Shown here one piece after another: positions 44,665 through 54,439 of a DNA stretch of 64,000 nt (positions within the stretch are counted from its first letter, which is position 1; every line of letters begins with the position of its first letter). Position numbers and translations under genes: made by a program. The notes beneath the pieces were generated by a model. That model was not told the DNA's origin, searched no databases, and saw only the letters and a list, made by a program, of their open reading frames with translations. Source of the stretch: Candidatus Nitrosocosmicus agrestis (GTDB lineage: Archaea > Thermoproteota > Nitrososphaeria > Nitrososphaerales > Nitrososphaeraceae); the NCBI RefSeq assembly GCF_008389435.1, contig NZ_VUYS01000004.1, positions 186,001-250,000 on the forward strand. Direction: 5' to 3'.

Positions 44665-47634
44665 TTGATAAAGTGTACAGAAAAACAATGCAATAAAACC
44701 AAGTATATAATAATCATCCTGATTCCTGTAGTATTATCTGCATTCACACATCTATGGAATCCGACTGGATTTCCATCCATATACATAGATGAAGATCACT
44801 ATATGAGAAGGGCACTTCAAGTATTAGAAGGCCAGGGACCTCAAGAATCAATATTAGTATATGATCATCCTTATGACCACCCATATTTTGGTCAGATTTT
44901 TTTAGCCTCGTTACTAAAAATAGCAGATTACAGATATCATGCGGATCAAAATGCTGAAAGTCCTCAATCAATTGAACAGCTATATCTTACACCTCGAATA
45001 ATAATGGGACTATTAGCAGTTGTGGATACCTTATTAGTTTACAAGATAGGAGAAATATGGAAAGGAAAAAAAGTAGGTTTTGTGTCGGCCATACTTTTTG
45101 GAGTCATGCCGTTAACATGGATGTTAAAGATGACACTATTAGACAATTTACTAATGCCATTTTTCCTCTCTTCAGTTTTGTTAGCTTTGTTTGTAGGAAA
45201 AAGGTTTAAGAAAGATTCGTCTGTGACGGCTTTGATCTTTTTGTCCGGCATAACTCTTGGACTCGCAATTTTTACCAAGATACCAGTAGTAACTTTCATT
45301 CCCTTAGTAGGATACATAATCTATAAAGAAACCAAAAGTTTTAGGAAAATAGGTTTATGGTTGATTCCAGTTATATTAATTCCTTTAATTTGGCCAGGTT
45401 ATATTATTTATAGTGGTAATTTAGAGAATGGGCTAAATGGAATCTTATATCAGATTGAGAGAGGCGAAAGGGACTTTGCAGATACTTTGAATTTTATTGT
45501 TTTTGCAGATCCTGTACTTGTAATTCTTGGTATTGTTGGAGGACTAACTCTCACATTTGTCAAAAGGGATCTGCTTTTTGTATTATGGACTATTCCCTAT
45601 TTCTTGTTTATTTGGCAAGTTGGTGGAATAGTAAAATACTTTCACTTTATTGAGTTGTTACCCATATTAGCAATTTCAGGAGGGTTTATAATAGTAACAA
45701 TTAGTAATAAAATATCTGCGATGGGTAAAAAAAGTGCAAGAAAGATTAAGATACATAATTTTTTATCAATAATTCTGATTGCTGGAATAGGTATTTTCGG
45801 ATTAACTTGCACTTTAATGGTAATTGGTAATAATACAAACGAAACCTTTTTTGAGTTATCGGCATTTATCTCAAATTATGTGGTTTCAAACACAGACCTT
45901 AATATGAAAACAACACTTATGGGTCAGCACTGGATTAGAAGCTTTTCATGGATTCCTATGTATATACATGACAAGACAAATTTCGTAAAGGACGTATTCC
46001 CTGAACGTTATTTGAGAGAACCGTTAAAGACTGACGATGTCCTAATGGTAGTGGATAATCAACTAAAGCACGACGTACTAGATTATTCGGTTCAGGGTGA
46101 GCACCTCGATAAAATAAGAAAAATATACCATAATTCCGACAGAGTGGGTTTATTTGTTGACAATCCAATTAAAAATATTGACATAAATCAATATCCATTT
46201 ACCAATATGAAAGAGGTACGGGAATTAGGACTGATTGAAGTTAGATCAAATCATGTAAATGAGGACAATATAGTATACGCTCAAACATCTAACGGGACGA
46301 TGGATTCCGAGAATCTCAATTTGACTGTTCCTCAGATCCCTATGCCAACGGTTGCTGATCCTAATTTGAAAGTTGAGCTAGTAGCCAGTGGACTCAAGTA
46401 TCCTACAACAATGGCATTTGTCGGAAAAGATGACATTCTAGTCCTAGAAAAAAATAATGGCACTATAATGAGAATAATAAACGGGACTTTATTGGATAAG
46501 CCAGTCATAGACTTTAACGTTGCAAACAAGATAGAAAGAGGTCTGCTAGGTATTGCAGTAGCGAATCAGACATTGAATAACTCTACAGGCGAGAAAACAT
46601 ATGTTTACGTCTTCTATACTCAAGCTCTAAAAGATGGAAACGATGTTTGTTCTGGAGCTACAGTTTGTGATGAAAAAACAAATCCTTTGGGAAATAGAGT
46701 TTATAGACTTGAGTGGACAGGAAGCGAACTAATAAACCCTAATCTCATCTTGGATCTTCCAGTAGGTCCAGGCGCTGATCATAACGGCGGAGTGATAAAA
46801 GTTGGTCCTGATGGAAACATCTATGTCCTCGTTGGAGATGGCGATAGTTGTTGGGAAGATGAATTTTGTACTGGTACTTTTGAAGATAGTACTGTAAATG
46901 CAGAATCATCCAATGTTCCTACGGGTCATCCACCCGATGGAAGAGGGGGTATACTAAGAATAAATCCATTTGGGGAACCAATATTAGGAGGAGAAAATAA
47001 AACAACTGGGGTATTAGCGGATCATAGCCCTCTAAACAAGTATTTTGCTTACGGAGTTAGAAACGGATTTGGATTAGCATTTGATCCGATTTCCAATAAA
47101 CTGTGGGACAGTGAAAACGGTCCTGGTTATGGTGACGAACTAAACTTGGTAGAACCAGGGTTCAATAGTGGATGGTTAAAAGTGCAGGGATGGTGGCCTG
47201 TAGAAAATGCACAGCCTTTACCCCCAGAGAGAGGATATTTTGGAGATAAGATCGTGACAATACCAGATAATTTAGAAACCTTTGCGGATAAAGGACATTA
47301 CAGTAGTCCAGAGTTTACATGGAACATGTCCGTTGGAGTAACAGCACTTGAGTTCCTCAAGAACGATACATTAGGGACTCAATACCAAAATGATTTGTTT
47401 GTAGCGGACTATAACAATAACTACCTGTATGATTTCAACCTGATAGACGACAGGACAAAGTTAGATTTAGAAGGAGATCTAGTAGACAAAGTTGCAAATA
47501 ATAACGCTGAATTGGATTCTGTAGTATTTGGTCAAGGATTTGGAGTTGCTACAGATATAAAGGAGGGTCCAGATGGTTATCTGTATGTGTTGTCTCACTT
47601 GTATGGTAATCTCTATAGAATCGTCCCAAAATAA
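44665..47634 (+). CDS. Fusion: GT39-like glycosyltransferase + PQQ-type sugar dehydrogenase
   Basis: 989 residues, TTG start with AGGTGA upstream. Residues 1-530 are a GT39 enzyme parallel to the 41935 gene: catalytic D42-E43 (FPSIYIDEDHYMRRA), about ten membrane helices, and an end IEVRSNH that matches the paralogue's C-terminus IEVRTNF. A linker with VYAQTSNGT follows, then residues about 560-989 form a complete glucose/sorbosone dehydrogenase propeller: LKYPTTMAFVGKDDILVLE, IERGLLGIAV, GADHNGGVIKVGPDG, SENGPGYGDELNLV and GVATDIKEGPDGYLYVLSH. The dehydrogenase would be fixed to the outer face of the membrane. An unusual combination. Confidence 0.9.
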   Translation: MIKCTEKQCNKTKYIIIILIPVVLSAFTHLWNPTGFPSIYIDEDHYMRRALQVLEGQGPQESILVYDHPYDHPYFGQIFLASLLKIADYRYHADQNAESPQSIEQLYLTPRIIMGLLAVVDTLLVYKIGEIWKGKKVGFVSAILFGVMPLTWMLKMTLLDNLLMPFFLSSVLLALFVGKRFKKDSSVTALIFLSGITLGLAIFTKIPVVTFIPLVGYIIYKETKSFRKIGLWLIPVILIPLIWPGYIIYSGNLENGLNGILYQIERGERDFADTLNFIVFADPVLVILGIVGGLTLTFVKRDLLFVLWTIPYFLFIWQVGGIVKYFHFIELLPILAISGGFIIVTISNKISAMGKKSARKIKIHNFLSIILIAGIGIFGLTCTLMVIGNNTNETFFELSAFISNYVVSNTDLNMKTTLMGQHWIRSFSWIPMYIHDKTNFVKDVFPERYLREPLKTDDVLMVVDNQLKHDVLDYSVQGEHLDKIRKIYHNSDRVGLFVDNPIKNIDINQYPFTNMKEVRELGLIEVRSNHVNEDNIVYAQTSNGTMDSENLNLTVPQIPMPTVADPNLKVELVASGLKYPTTMAFVGKDDILVLEKNNGTIMRIINGTLLDKPVIDFNVANKIERGLLGIAVANQTLNNSTGEKTYVYVFYTQALKDGNDVCSGATVCDEKTNPLGNRVYRLEWTGSELINPNLILDLPVGPGADHNGGVIKVGPDGNIYVLVGDGDSCWEDEFCTGTFEDSTVNAESSNVPTGHPPDGRGGILRINPFGEPILGGENKTTGVLADHSPLNKYFAYGVRNGFGLAFDPISNKLWDSENGPGYGDELNLVEPGFNSGWLKVQGWWPVENAQPLPPERGYFGDKIVTIPDNLETFADKGHYSSPEFTWNMSVGVTALEFLKNDTLGTQYQNDLFVADYNNNYLYDFNLIDDRTKLDLEGDLVDKVANNNAELDSVVFGQGFGVATDIKEGPDGYLYVLSHLYGNLYRIVPK

Positions 47635-47969
47635 ATCCATAAATTTTTTTAGTAACCAAATAATAGTATATACATCTAATAATTTACGGGCAATATAACA
47701 CTCTGTTGGAGACAAAGAAATTCGAAACCTTGAGATCTACGCTGTAGGATGGGAAATTCCATAATATCTTAACTAATGTTTTTTTACAAATATTTTTCTC
47801 AATCAATTTGTCTCCCCGGTATAAAGAAAAACAATTGTTGATTATCGTAAATGGAATTTAATAGTAGACCTGACTTTGAACACATTAAACTCATTCTAAT
47901 ATTAGAAAACAATCGTATGTATTATATAGTATTTTGATAATTGATTAAATGTGAGATGAGGAAGTAGCC
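47635..47969. other. Intergenic, promoter region only
   Basis: AT-rich spacer between two plus-strand glycosylation genes; a T tract follows the stop at 47634. No gene seen. Confidence 0.4.
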
Positions 47970-49199
47970 GTGACAATGCTTAATGTGAATGATACTCTGC
48001 AAGAGGTCAAAGATGATCAAAAATTTGTTTCTATTATTATCCCTACTTTCAATGAATCCTTGAATATAAGAGAGCTTTTAAACCAAATTCAATTTAATAT
48101 TCCTGCTAAAACCAATGTTGAAATCATAATTGTAGACGATAACTCTCCAGATGGCACAGGACTTATTGTGGAGAAATATATCGAAGAGAACTCAAAGGCA
48201 CCTAAACAGAAATTAATCTCAAAGAACGTTTTGATTAGAGTAATTCATAGGAAGGAAAAAGCTGGGTTAATAGCTGCTATAGTCAATGGTATAGGCCTTT
48301 GCAAAGGTAAAAACGTTCTAATAATGGATGCGGATTTTTCTCATCCCCCAGAAGTAATAAACAAAATGATCAGTGAATTGAAAAAAGCACCAAATTGTAT
48401 CATTATTGGTTCTCGCTATGTAGATGGTGGAGCGATTGATGGGATGTCATTTAAGAGATTTTTGTTAAGTCAAGGAGCTAACTGGATTGCGAGGCACGGT
48501 TTATCTCTTAAAAACGTTTACGACCCCATGTCAGGATTTTTTGCGTTTCCGAAACATGTATTGCAAGATGTAGAGTTTAATACAAATGGATTTAAAATTT
48601 TGCTGGAGATTTTGATTAAAAAGAATAATAATATTTGTGTTAAGGAAATTCCTTATACATTCAGAGATAGAAAACATGGTCAAAGCAAGTTGGATTTTTC
48701 AACAATTGTTGACTATCTGAAAGCAGTTTGGAAGCTTTATAGATATGGTAGAAAATCAAAGAGACAAAATACTCAATCAGAAAGCAGAAAATCGGTCAAG
48801 TTTATTTCAAAAGCTGCTAGATTCTATACTGTAGGAGCTAGCGGGTTTGTCCTCAATTATATAATATCTATACTATTTTCAAATGGAATTCTTGGTAATC
48901 TGGAATATCTACAAGCAACGGCAGTAGGAATTGCAGTATCCGTTACCACTAACTTCTTGCTAAACAAATTCTGGACTTTTGAGGACAAGAATAGAGATCT
49001 GATCAGATCTATTAAGCAGTACGGAATGTTTGTTGGATGTAGTTCACTGGGAATACTCATACAATTCTTGTCCATATATTTCCTAAGAGAATCAGGAATG
49101 TCATATGATATTTCATTATTACTAGGGGTGACAATTGCATCGGTAAGCAACTTTTTGTTCAACAAGAAATTAACCTTTAAGGAAAATATATGGGAATAA
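47970..49199 (+). CDS. Dolichyl-phosphate mannose synthase (GT2) fused to GtrA
   Basis: 409 residues, GTG start (an ATG two codons later is possible). Residues about 20-255 are a GT2 domain of the DPM1 type: SIIIPTFNESLNIRELL, VDDNSPDGTG, the metal site DADFSHPPEVI, GSRYVDGG, DPMSGFFAF and RKHGQSKLD. Residues about 278-405 are a GtrA domain with four membrane helices (FYTVGASGFVLNYIISILF to SNFLFNKKLTF). It transfers mannose or glucose from a nucleotide sugar to dolichyl phosphate, and the GtrA part may flip or position the lipid. Probable donor supplier for both GT39 proteins upstream. Confidence 0.92.
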   Translation: MTMLNVNDTLQEVKDDQKFVSIIIPTFNESLNIRELLNQIQFNIPAKTNVEIIIVDDNSPDGTGLIVEKYIEENSKAPKQKLISKNVLIRVIHRKEKAGLIAAIVNGIGLCKGKNVLIMDADFSHPPEVINKMISELKKAPNCIIIGSRYVDGGAIDGMSFKRFLLSQGANWIARHGLSLKNVYDPMSGFFAFPKHVLQDVEFNTNGFKILLEILIKKNNNICVKEIPYTFRDRKHGQSKLDFSTIVDYLKAVWKLYRYGRKSKRQNTQSESRKSVKFISKAARFYTVGASGFVLNYIISILFSNGILGNLEYLQATAVGIAVSVTTNFLLNKFWTFEDKNRDLIRSIKQYGMFVGCSSLGILIQFLSIYFLRESGMSYDISLLLGVTIASVSNFLFNKKLTFKENIWE

Positions 49200-49450
49200 A
49201 TAGTTATTAAAGTCTTGTCTGGCTTCGTTAACTTAACGAAAAATTCAATTGCTTGAAGATGCTCTACTTCAATCATGATCAACAACAAAAAAACAGAACA
49301 TCTGAATCAGATATTGATCATATTTTATATTTTACTTGAATTATCGACTAGATGAGATTCCAAAACATATATCTCTTATTCAAAATAAAACAAATCATAA
49401 CGTTTCAATGTGAAGCTGTAGTCAAAATCCCCATCCAACAATAAATTAAG

Positions 49451-49881
49451 AAAGATAGGATTTTTGAATTTATTGTCGATGAGACCTTATTGTTGAAGGT
49501 TGGGTCAGAATACATATGGCTTTGGGTAATCATAGAGCCAGAAAACAGGTAAATTCTCGCAGTAACTATATCTAAAGAAACATGCTGATAATAGAGAGAT
49601 TTCTATCGAAGGTAGTCAAGATTTATGGCAAACATCCAGTATCCACTTATGGAGGTACTTGGAATCTACAGGCTTGTAGATCCTTAAATCTCGATCATCA
49701 CATTCATTCTTCAGTAGAGAAGAGCCTTACAGAAATGAAAATGCAATACATTAAAGACAGAACGCAAAGTTTTGATGATTACTTTCATTGTAGAATAAAG
49801 AATTGCAAGTTAAAGCATGTACGGAATTGGCTGCGGCTCTTTGTAGATTATCATAACAATGAAATAAAACATATTAAGTGA
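49451..49881 (+). pseudogene. Inactive IS6-like (IS240-type) transposase fragment
   Basis: From about 49451 one frame reads KDRIFEFIVDETLLLKVGSE and YIWLWVIIEPENR, then hits TAA (49550-49552). A second frame (49582-49881) continues with ERFLSKVVKIYGKHPVS, YGGTWNLQACRSLNLDHHIH and FDDYFHCRIKNCKLKHVRNW. These are the DDE blocks of archaeal IS6-type transposases. The second catalytic Asp (normally STDGGTW) is Tyr (STYGGTW), so it is dead even apart from the frameshift. The N-terminal DNA-binding part is missing. Confidence 0.85.
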
Positions 49882-49956
49882 ACAGAGCCCGTATCGTCTG
49901 TATAATCGTTATTAACCATATTATTAATAAGCAAACATGAGAGGTATAGACGATTA

Positions 49957-50898
49957 ATGAATCCCGTGTCGACAAATCCAAAGGGAGAACCAAGTATAGG
50001 AGTTGGAGCTTCTACTACAACCAAAATAATAACAATTGCAGATCTGAATAATTTGAAAAAGGATCGAACTATACTGATTGCAGGTTTTCCAGGTCCAGGA
50101 CTCGTTGGATCAATCAGTACTAGTTATATTATTGATAAGCTAGAGATGTATCAAATAGCATTTGTAGAATCCCACTATATCTCACCCGGGGTCATTTTTA
50201 TTGATGGTAAATTAAGACATCCATTTCGCTTGTATGCAAACAAAGAAGGCAATGTTTGTGTGCTAGTATGCGAAGCACCCATAATGATGGATGGGACTCA
50301 TTTTGTACTAGATGCAGTGATGGACTGGGCCATCAAGAATTCCATAGAAGAAGTAATGGTGTTAGATGGAATCCCGGTTCAAGGTATACCAGATTCAGAT
50401 AGAAAGACAGTTATTCTTGCAAGCGAAAATATGGAACAAAATCATAGTAGTGAGATTAAAATTGCAGAAACTCAATCCTCAGAAAATTCTGACAGAGAAT
50501 CCAATCGACCAATCAAACAAGAAGGGAGTTCTCAAAGCAACTTTAATAGGAATGCAATAGAAGATTCGAGTAAAAAATACACTACATTCATAGGCGGTAT
50601 AGCTGGAGGATTATTATCTTCTTGCCTATCTTATCAGATACCGTGTGCGGCAATTCTTATTCCCTCGTCCAGCGGAATACCTGATCCTGAAGGCGCTTCG
50701 CTTTTGATAGAAACTTTCAATAATTTTATCAACGACGATAAATTAAAAATCGAAACTACCCAGTTGAGAGAACAGGGTCAAAAATTGAAAAAACAATTAG
50801 AACAAATCATTAAAGCAGAACAAGAACAGCGAGTGGTAGGAGGCACAGGCGGGCAAGATGAAGGAAATGTTTCTAGTCATCGATTTATGTATGGCTGA
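49957..50898 (+). CDS. PAC2-family protein (archaeal proteasome assembly chaperone-like)
   Basis: 313 residues. PAC2 fold blocks: TILIAGFPGPGLVGSISTSY (about 38-57), FVESHYISPGVIFIDGKLRH, VCVLVCEAPI, EEVMVLDGIPVQGI and GIAGGLLSSCLSYQIPCAAI with SSGIPDPEGAS. Residues about 165-215 are a polar insertion. A C-terminal coiled coil (QLREQGQKLKKQLEQIIKAE) precedes a tail ending FMYG, which fits the HbYX rule (hydrophobic-Tyr-any) used by PbaA/PbaB-like chaperones to dock in proteasome alpha-ring pockets. It likely assists 20S assembly. Confidence 0.88.
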   Translation: MNPVSTNPKGEPSIGVGASTTTKIITIADLNNLKKDRTILIAGFPGPGLVGSISTSYIIDKLEMYQIAFVESHYISPGVIFIDGKLRHPFRLYANKEGNVCVLVCEAPIMMDGTHFVLDAVMDWAIKNSIEEVMVLDGIPVQGIPDSDRKTVILASENMEQNHSSEIKIAETQSSENSDRESNRPIKQEGSSQSNFNRNAIEDSSKKYTTFIGGIAGGLLSSCLSYQIPCAAILIPSSSGIPDPEGASLLIETFNNFINDDKLKIETTQLREQGQKLKKQLEQIIKAEQEQRVVGGTGGQDEGNVSSHRFMYG

Positions 50899-51314
50899 TT
50901 TTCTTTGTATGACTCGGTAAAGTTAAAATATAATCATTTGAATGTTCGACAGTCATTACCGTGGACATGTATTCCATACCCCTTAACTTTGTTTTCATAA
51001 CAGCTATTGTAAGGTGTATATCATTTGTTGGAGTATTGAGTGAACATAGATTCTCCTCTCTAAATCTAAAATCCTTATCATGTACGATTGGAAACTGACC
51101 TGCTAGTGTCGTCAGCAATGTTTTAAATATTGCAGAAGGTGAAAAAGTGTCGGTTTAATTTCAGTCATGATCGCCTAAGCATGGTAAGACGATTTTTACT
51201 ATCGTACATATAATCGCATAAATTAGGCCGGGTGTAATATTCTGTTTGTGTCAGACTCGGGTCCAATACCAGAATCCTTTGCAGTGAGTCATTTATTGTT
51301 TCTCTCGAACTCAT
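50885..51314 (-). pseudogene. Probable frameshifted gene, unrecognised
   Basis: An ATG frame at 51165-51314 gives 49 residues (MSSRETINDSLQRILVLDPS at the start). After its stop, a different frame from about 51150 down to 50885 reads SAIFKTLLTTLAGQFPIVHD, DIHLTIAVMKTKLRGMEYMS and TVEHSNDYILTLPSH. Both look like real protein sequence in the same direction. The ATG inside the second part (51116-51118) could still give a 77-residue protein overlapping the PAC2 stop by 14 bp. Family unknown. Confidence 0.35.
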
Positions 51315-51661
51315 GATCGGATTTGTAACTATAAAAGGTATACAGAAATTCAGAGAGAATTACATCACATAAATAAATGAATTACAATAAATTGTATTTA
51401 TCGTTAATCAAAGAAAGCATCATATCGATTAAAATTATTTTAGTCATACCGACAATCTTGTATGAAACTAGTTCTTCCTCTAAAGAATATAAACATTAAT
51501 GTCGACAACCTTTGCCATATATATAGATGGAATAATTCATAAATTATATTATATTATAATAAAATATAACTTAACCATAAAAAAAAGCAAGTCGGGCTAT
51601 TTTTGGTAATAAGAAGAATTGATGATCACATCCATGACACTTGACATCTAGGATTCTTAAT
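51315..51661. other. Intergenic, no gene seen
   Basis: AT-rich spacer downstream of the Hef-like gene. No supported feature. Confidence 0.4.
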
Positions 51662-54040
51662 CTATAATGTCCTTTTTACCAATAAATGAAGTTTACCTGA
51701 ATTTCGATATAGTTCCCCAATAATAGTAATAGTATTTCCTTTTTTTAATAATGCCCTAGGACCAAAGTAATCAGAGTGATCTAGTAATGCATACCATTTT
51801 TCATTGACTCTAACAAGAGCCTTTCCTGTCATAATCTTTTCTACAAAAACAGAATACTTATTTCCTGACAAAAACTTTTTTGATTCGATTGGAATTATAA
51901 CATCATCCTCTGAAATTGTAATTCGCTTTGATTTTTTCAAATTGTTTATCGCATCCGCCACGATACTTTTATCTTTAACATTGATTTCATCTAATTGCGA
52001 AACTTGTAATCCCGAACGTCCAACTTGGCTTAGTAATTCCATAATTTGTCGTTGGATTCTACTGGTTATCTTCTTTCTATCTAAATTTAAAGAAACCTCG
52101 AAAAGATCCTCCAAACTATCACTTAAATTAGAATCCTCATCATTAGAAGAATTAGCTCGAGTATACCCATAAGATAATTTTTTCAAAAGATGTTTGATGT
52201 TCCGATTAGAACTAGATGTAATGGATTCTATAACTGGGTTGCTACTAACGTTTGCAATAACATGTGTGCCCTCATCTACACTTTGCTTTGTAAGTTTGGG
52301 TATTCTTGAGTGCCTCTTTCTTATATGATCCAATTCTGATTCCGAAATTCTATCACATTGTCCAAAGTCTCTCTTATCAAAAGTGGTCAACGAGAAATTG
52401 GCATTTTGAAGCAAGGCCTTCATCTTGGATAGTTTTCTCTTTGAAGAATCCAGGTATTTGATGTCAATAGAGTCCTCATAACTTAAAATGATGACTCTTC
52501 CATTAGAAAATCTCCCAGTCCTGCCTTTTCTCTGTATGAACCTAATTTCACTTGGAACAGGTTCATAGAAAATTACTAGATCGACATTTGGAATATTTAG
52601 CCCCTCTTCAGCAACAGAAGTCGCAACCAGAACTTGAAACTTTCCATTTCGAAAATCCTCCAATATAGATAATTGTTTGTCCTGATCTAGTCCCTTTTGG
52701 CCATTCTTTTTAGATTGTCCAAAGAAACCCTTACATGATATATTATGCATATTAAGAAATTCAGTAATTTCTTCCAGAGTGTTCCTATATTGCGAAAAGA
52801 TTAGAATCTTCTTTTGTATTGGTTTGAAAGTCTGTTTTTCAAATGAGTTCCCGTTTATAGATTCAAGTTTAAGGTTTTTTTGAGTGAAATTAGTTTTGGA
52901 GTTATGTTTTAAATTAAACTCTTGATATTTCTCTAATAACCCAAATTCTGCAATAATCGACAACAGCTTTTCCAACTTAGGTGAACTTTTGTTGATATGG
53001 ATATTGAGGATTTGGACAATCTCCTTTATTCTATTATCAGCAAAAAACTCGGCATATGTCTTTGACTCATTTAATTTTGACGAGTTAAGAAATTTTCTGA
53101 GAGCAAAATCTCCTTGAGACTCTATCAGGTCACGACAGTAATACAATATCATAGAAATGGATTGATACTTTAATCCAGCTATTAACAAAAAATTGGGGTT
53201 TTTTGGATCAAGATGCGAAATAATACTGTCTCTAAGTTCCAATAGATCTTTTTTATAAACATTTTCAATTTGCTTCTTTTTCAGAAATTTATTTTTGATC
53301 AACCATCCAATATAGTCACTGATCATGGATTTCAGCAATCTTGAAATTTCTACGTCAGAATCAGTCATCTTTAAATGGCAATATTCTATGCTTGTGTTAT
53401 AGACATAGGGAAGTACATCTGCATCATCTTCTGTCTTGGCAATGATTTGTTCTATGAATAAATTAGAACACACTTCTCTCACTTTTTCCTCGGTAAATCC
53501 TGGACTAGCTGATAACCCCAGAATTAATGGGGGTCTCATATTGGTAGCAGCATCATAAAACTGTTTTGCAATATGAGTATAGCTGTAATCTTTGACTGTT
53601 CGTTGAGCTTCGTCAAAAACAAGCAAGTAAAAGTCCTCCTTTTTTATAAGATTATTACGTAAATCATTAATTACTAATTCAGGCGTTGCAAAAAAAATTC
53701 TTATTGAATGCGATCTCCAAATTGTTTCTCGAATTTCAGGAGAAACATTACCCGTAAGAGCTACACATTGTTCTGATAAAACAGTATGGCTTCTAAACAT
53801 ATTAAAATGTTGCATAACAAGTGGTCTAGTTGGTGCCAAAATCAAAACCTTAGAGTGCTTCCAATTAAATAAAATATCTATACAAACCAATAACGCAATG
53901 ATGGTTTTACCTAAGGATGTAGGGATTACAACTAAGGAATTATTATATAGCAATTTGGTTACAATATCTTGTTGATATTGTCTGTAATTGAGCACATTAT
54001 CCCGTAATAGAGGATGTGAAAAATAATTTATTTTTGTCAA
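51662..54040 (-). CDS. hef: Hef/FANCM-like SF2 DNA helicase without XPF nuclease domain
   Basis: 792 residues. Motif I is PTSLGKT (40-46), motif Ia APTRPLV, motif II DEAQ (143-146; Hef of Euryarchaea usually has DEAH), motif III GLSASPG. Domain 2 carries VLVATSVAEEGLNIP and the Arg-finger motif FIQRKGRTGR. Between the RecA domains is the long helical insertion that marks Hef. After about 560, instead of the ERCC4 nuclease of euryarchaeal Hef, there is a winged-helix-like segment (MELLSQVGRSGLQVSQLDEI) and a beta-rich OB-like end (ISEDDVIIPIE to LHLLVKRTL). It should unwind forked or branched DNA at stalled replication forks. Confidence 0.92.
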   Translation of the reverse strand: MTKINYFSHPLLRDNVLNYRQYQQDIVTKLLYNNSLVVIPTSLGKTIIALLVCIDILFNWKHSKVLILAPTRPLVMQHFNMFRSHTVLSEQCVALTGNVSPEIRETIWRSHSIRIFFATPELVINDLRNNLIKKEDFYLLVFDEAQRTVKDYSYTHIAKQFYDAATNMRPPLILGLSASPGFTEEKVREVCSNLFIEQIIAKTEDDADVLPYVYNTSIEYCHLKMTDSDVEISRLLKSMISDYIGWLIKNKFLKKKQIENVYKKDLLELRDSIISHLDPKNPNFLLIAGLKYQSISMILYYCRDLIESQGDFALRKFLNSSKLNESKTYAEFFADNRIKEIVQILNIHINKSSPKLEKLLSIIAEFGLLEKYQEFNLKHNSKTNFTQKNLKLESINGNSFEKQTFKPIQKKILIFSQYRNTLEEITEFLNMHNISCKGFFGQSKKNGQKGLDQDKQLSILEDFRNGKFQVLVATSVAEEGLNIPNVDLVIFYEPVPSEIRFIQRKGRTGRFSNGRVIILSYEDSIDIKYLDSSKRKLSKMKALLQNANFSLTTFDKRDFGQCDRISESELDHIRKRHSRIPKLTKQSVDEGTHVIANVSSNPVIESITSSSNRNIKHLLKKLSYGYTRANSSNDEDSNLSDSLEDLFEVSLNLDRKKITSRIQRQIMELLSQVGRSGLQVSQLDEINVKDKSIVADAINNLKKSKRITISEDDVIIPIESKKFLSGNKYSVFVEKIMTGKALVRVNEKWYALLDHSDYFGPRALLKKGNTITIIGELYRNSGKLHLLVKRTL

Positions 54041-54109
54041 AGTTATATTATAGCCATATCTAACAGGATTTCAGTGACATTAGGAATACAAAAAACATTT
54101 TAGCTTATA

Positions 54110-54439
54110 TCATATTTCAAAAACTTCACTAGTATCACCCTTTGGTACAGTTTTTCTCTCAGGATTTACATTATCAATTGACTGTGCAAGTTGGGTAACT
54201 TTAGGATTTCCAACTAGATCCGAAATGGAATTTAATTCTTCAAGGGATTTGATTACAATACCACGCTTCTTACTAGGGGTACCATTGGAATTTAATGGGT
54301 TAATTTCAATTGCAATAGTTGGAGGTCTACCACGGTATTCAGGTAGTTTAAATAAGAAAACGCCAGCAACATTTGTTGGTTTTCGTTCCCAATCCTTACC
54401 TTCTTTCAAAAATTGTGATAATCGTTCATCTCCCGACAT
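54110..54439 (-). CDS. Conserved-looking 109-residue protein upstream of hef
   Basis: Small cytoplasmic protein with a compact beta-rich core (TNVAGVFLFKLPEYRGRPPT, IAIEINPLN, KRGIVIKSLEEL). No motif identifies it. It lies 69 bp upstream of the Hef-like helicase on the same strand, so the two are probably co-transcribed; a link to DNA repair is inferred from position only. Its own start is followed directly by MSGDERLSQFLKEG, with the divergent XPB promoter 300 bp away. Confidence 0.65.
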   Translation of the reverse strand: MSGDERLSQFLKEGKDWERKPTNVAGVFLFKLPEYRGRPPTIAIEINPLNSNGTPSKKRGIVIKSLEELNSISDLVGNPKVTQLAQSIDNVNPERKTVPKGDTSEVFEI

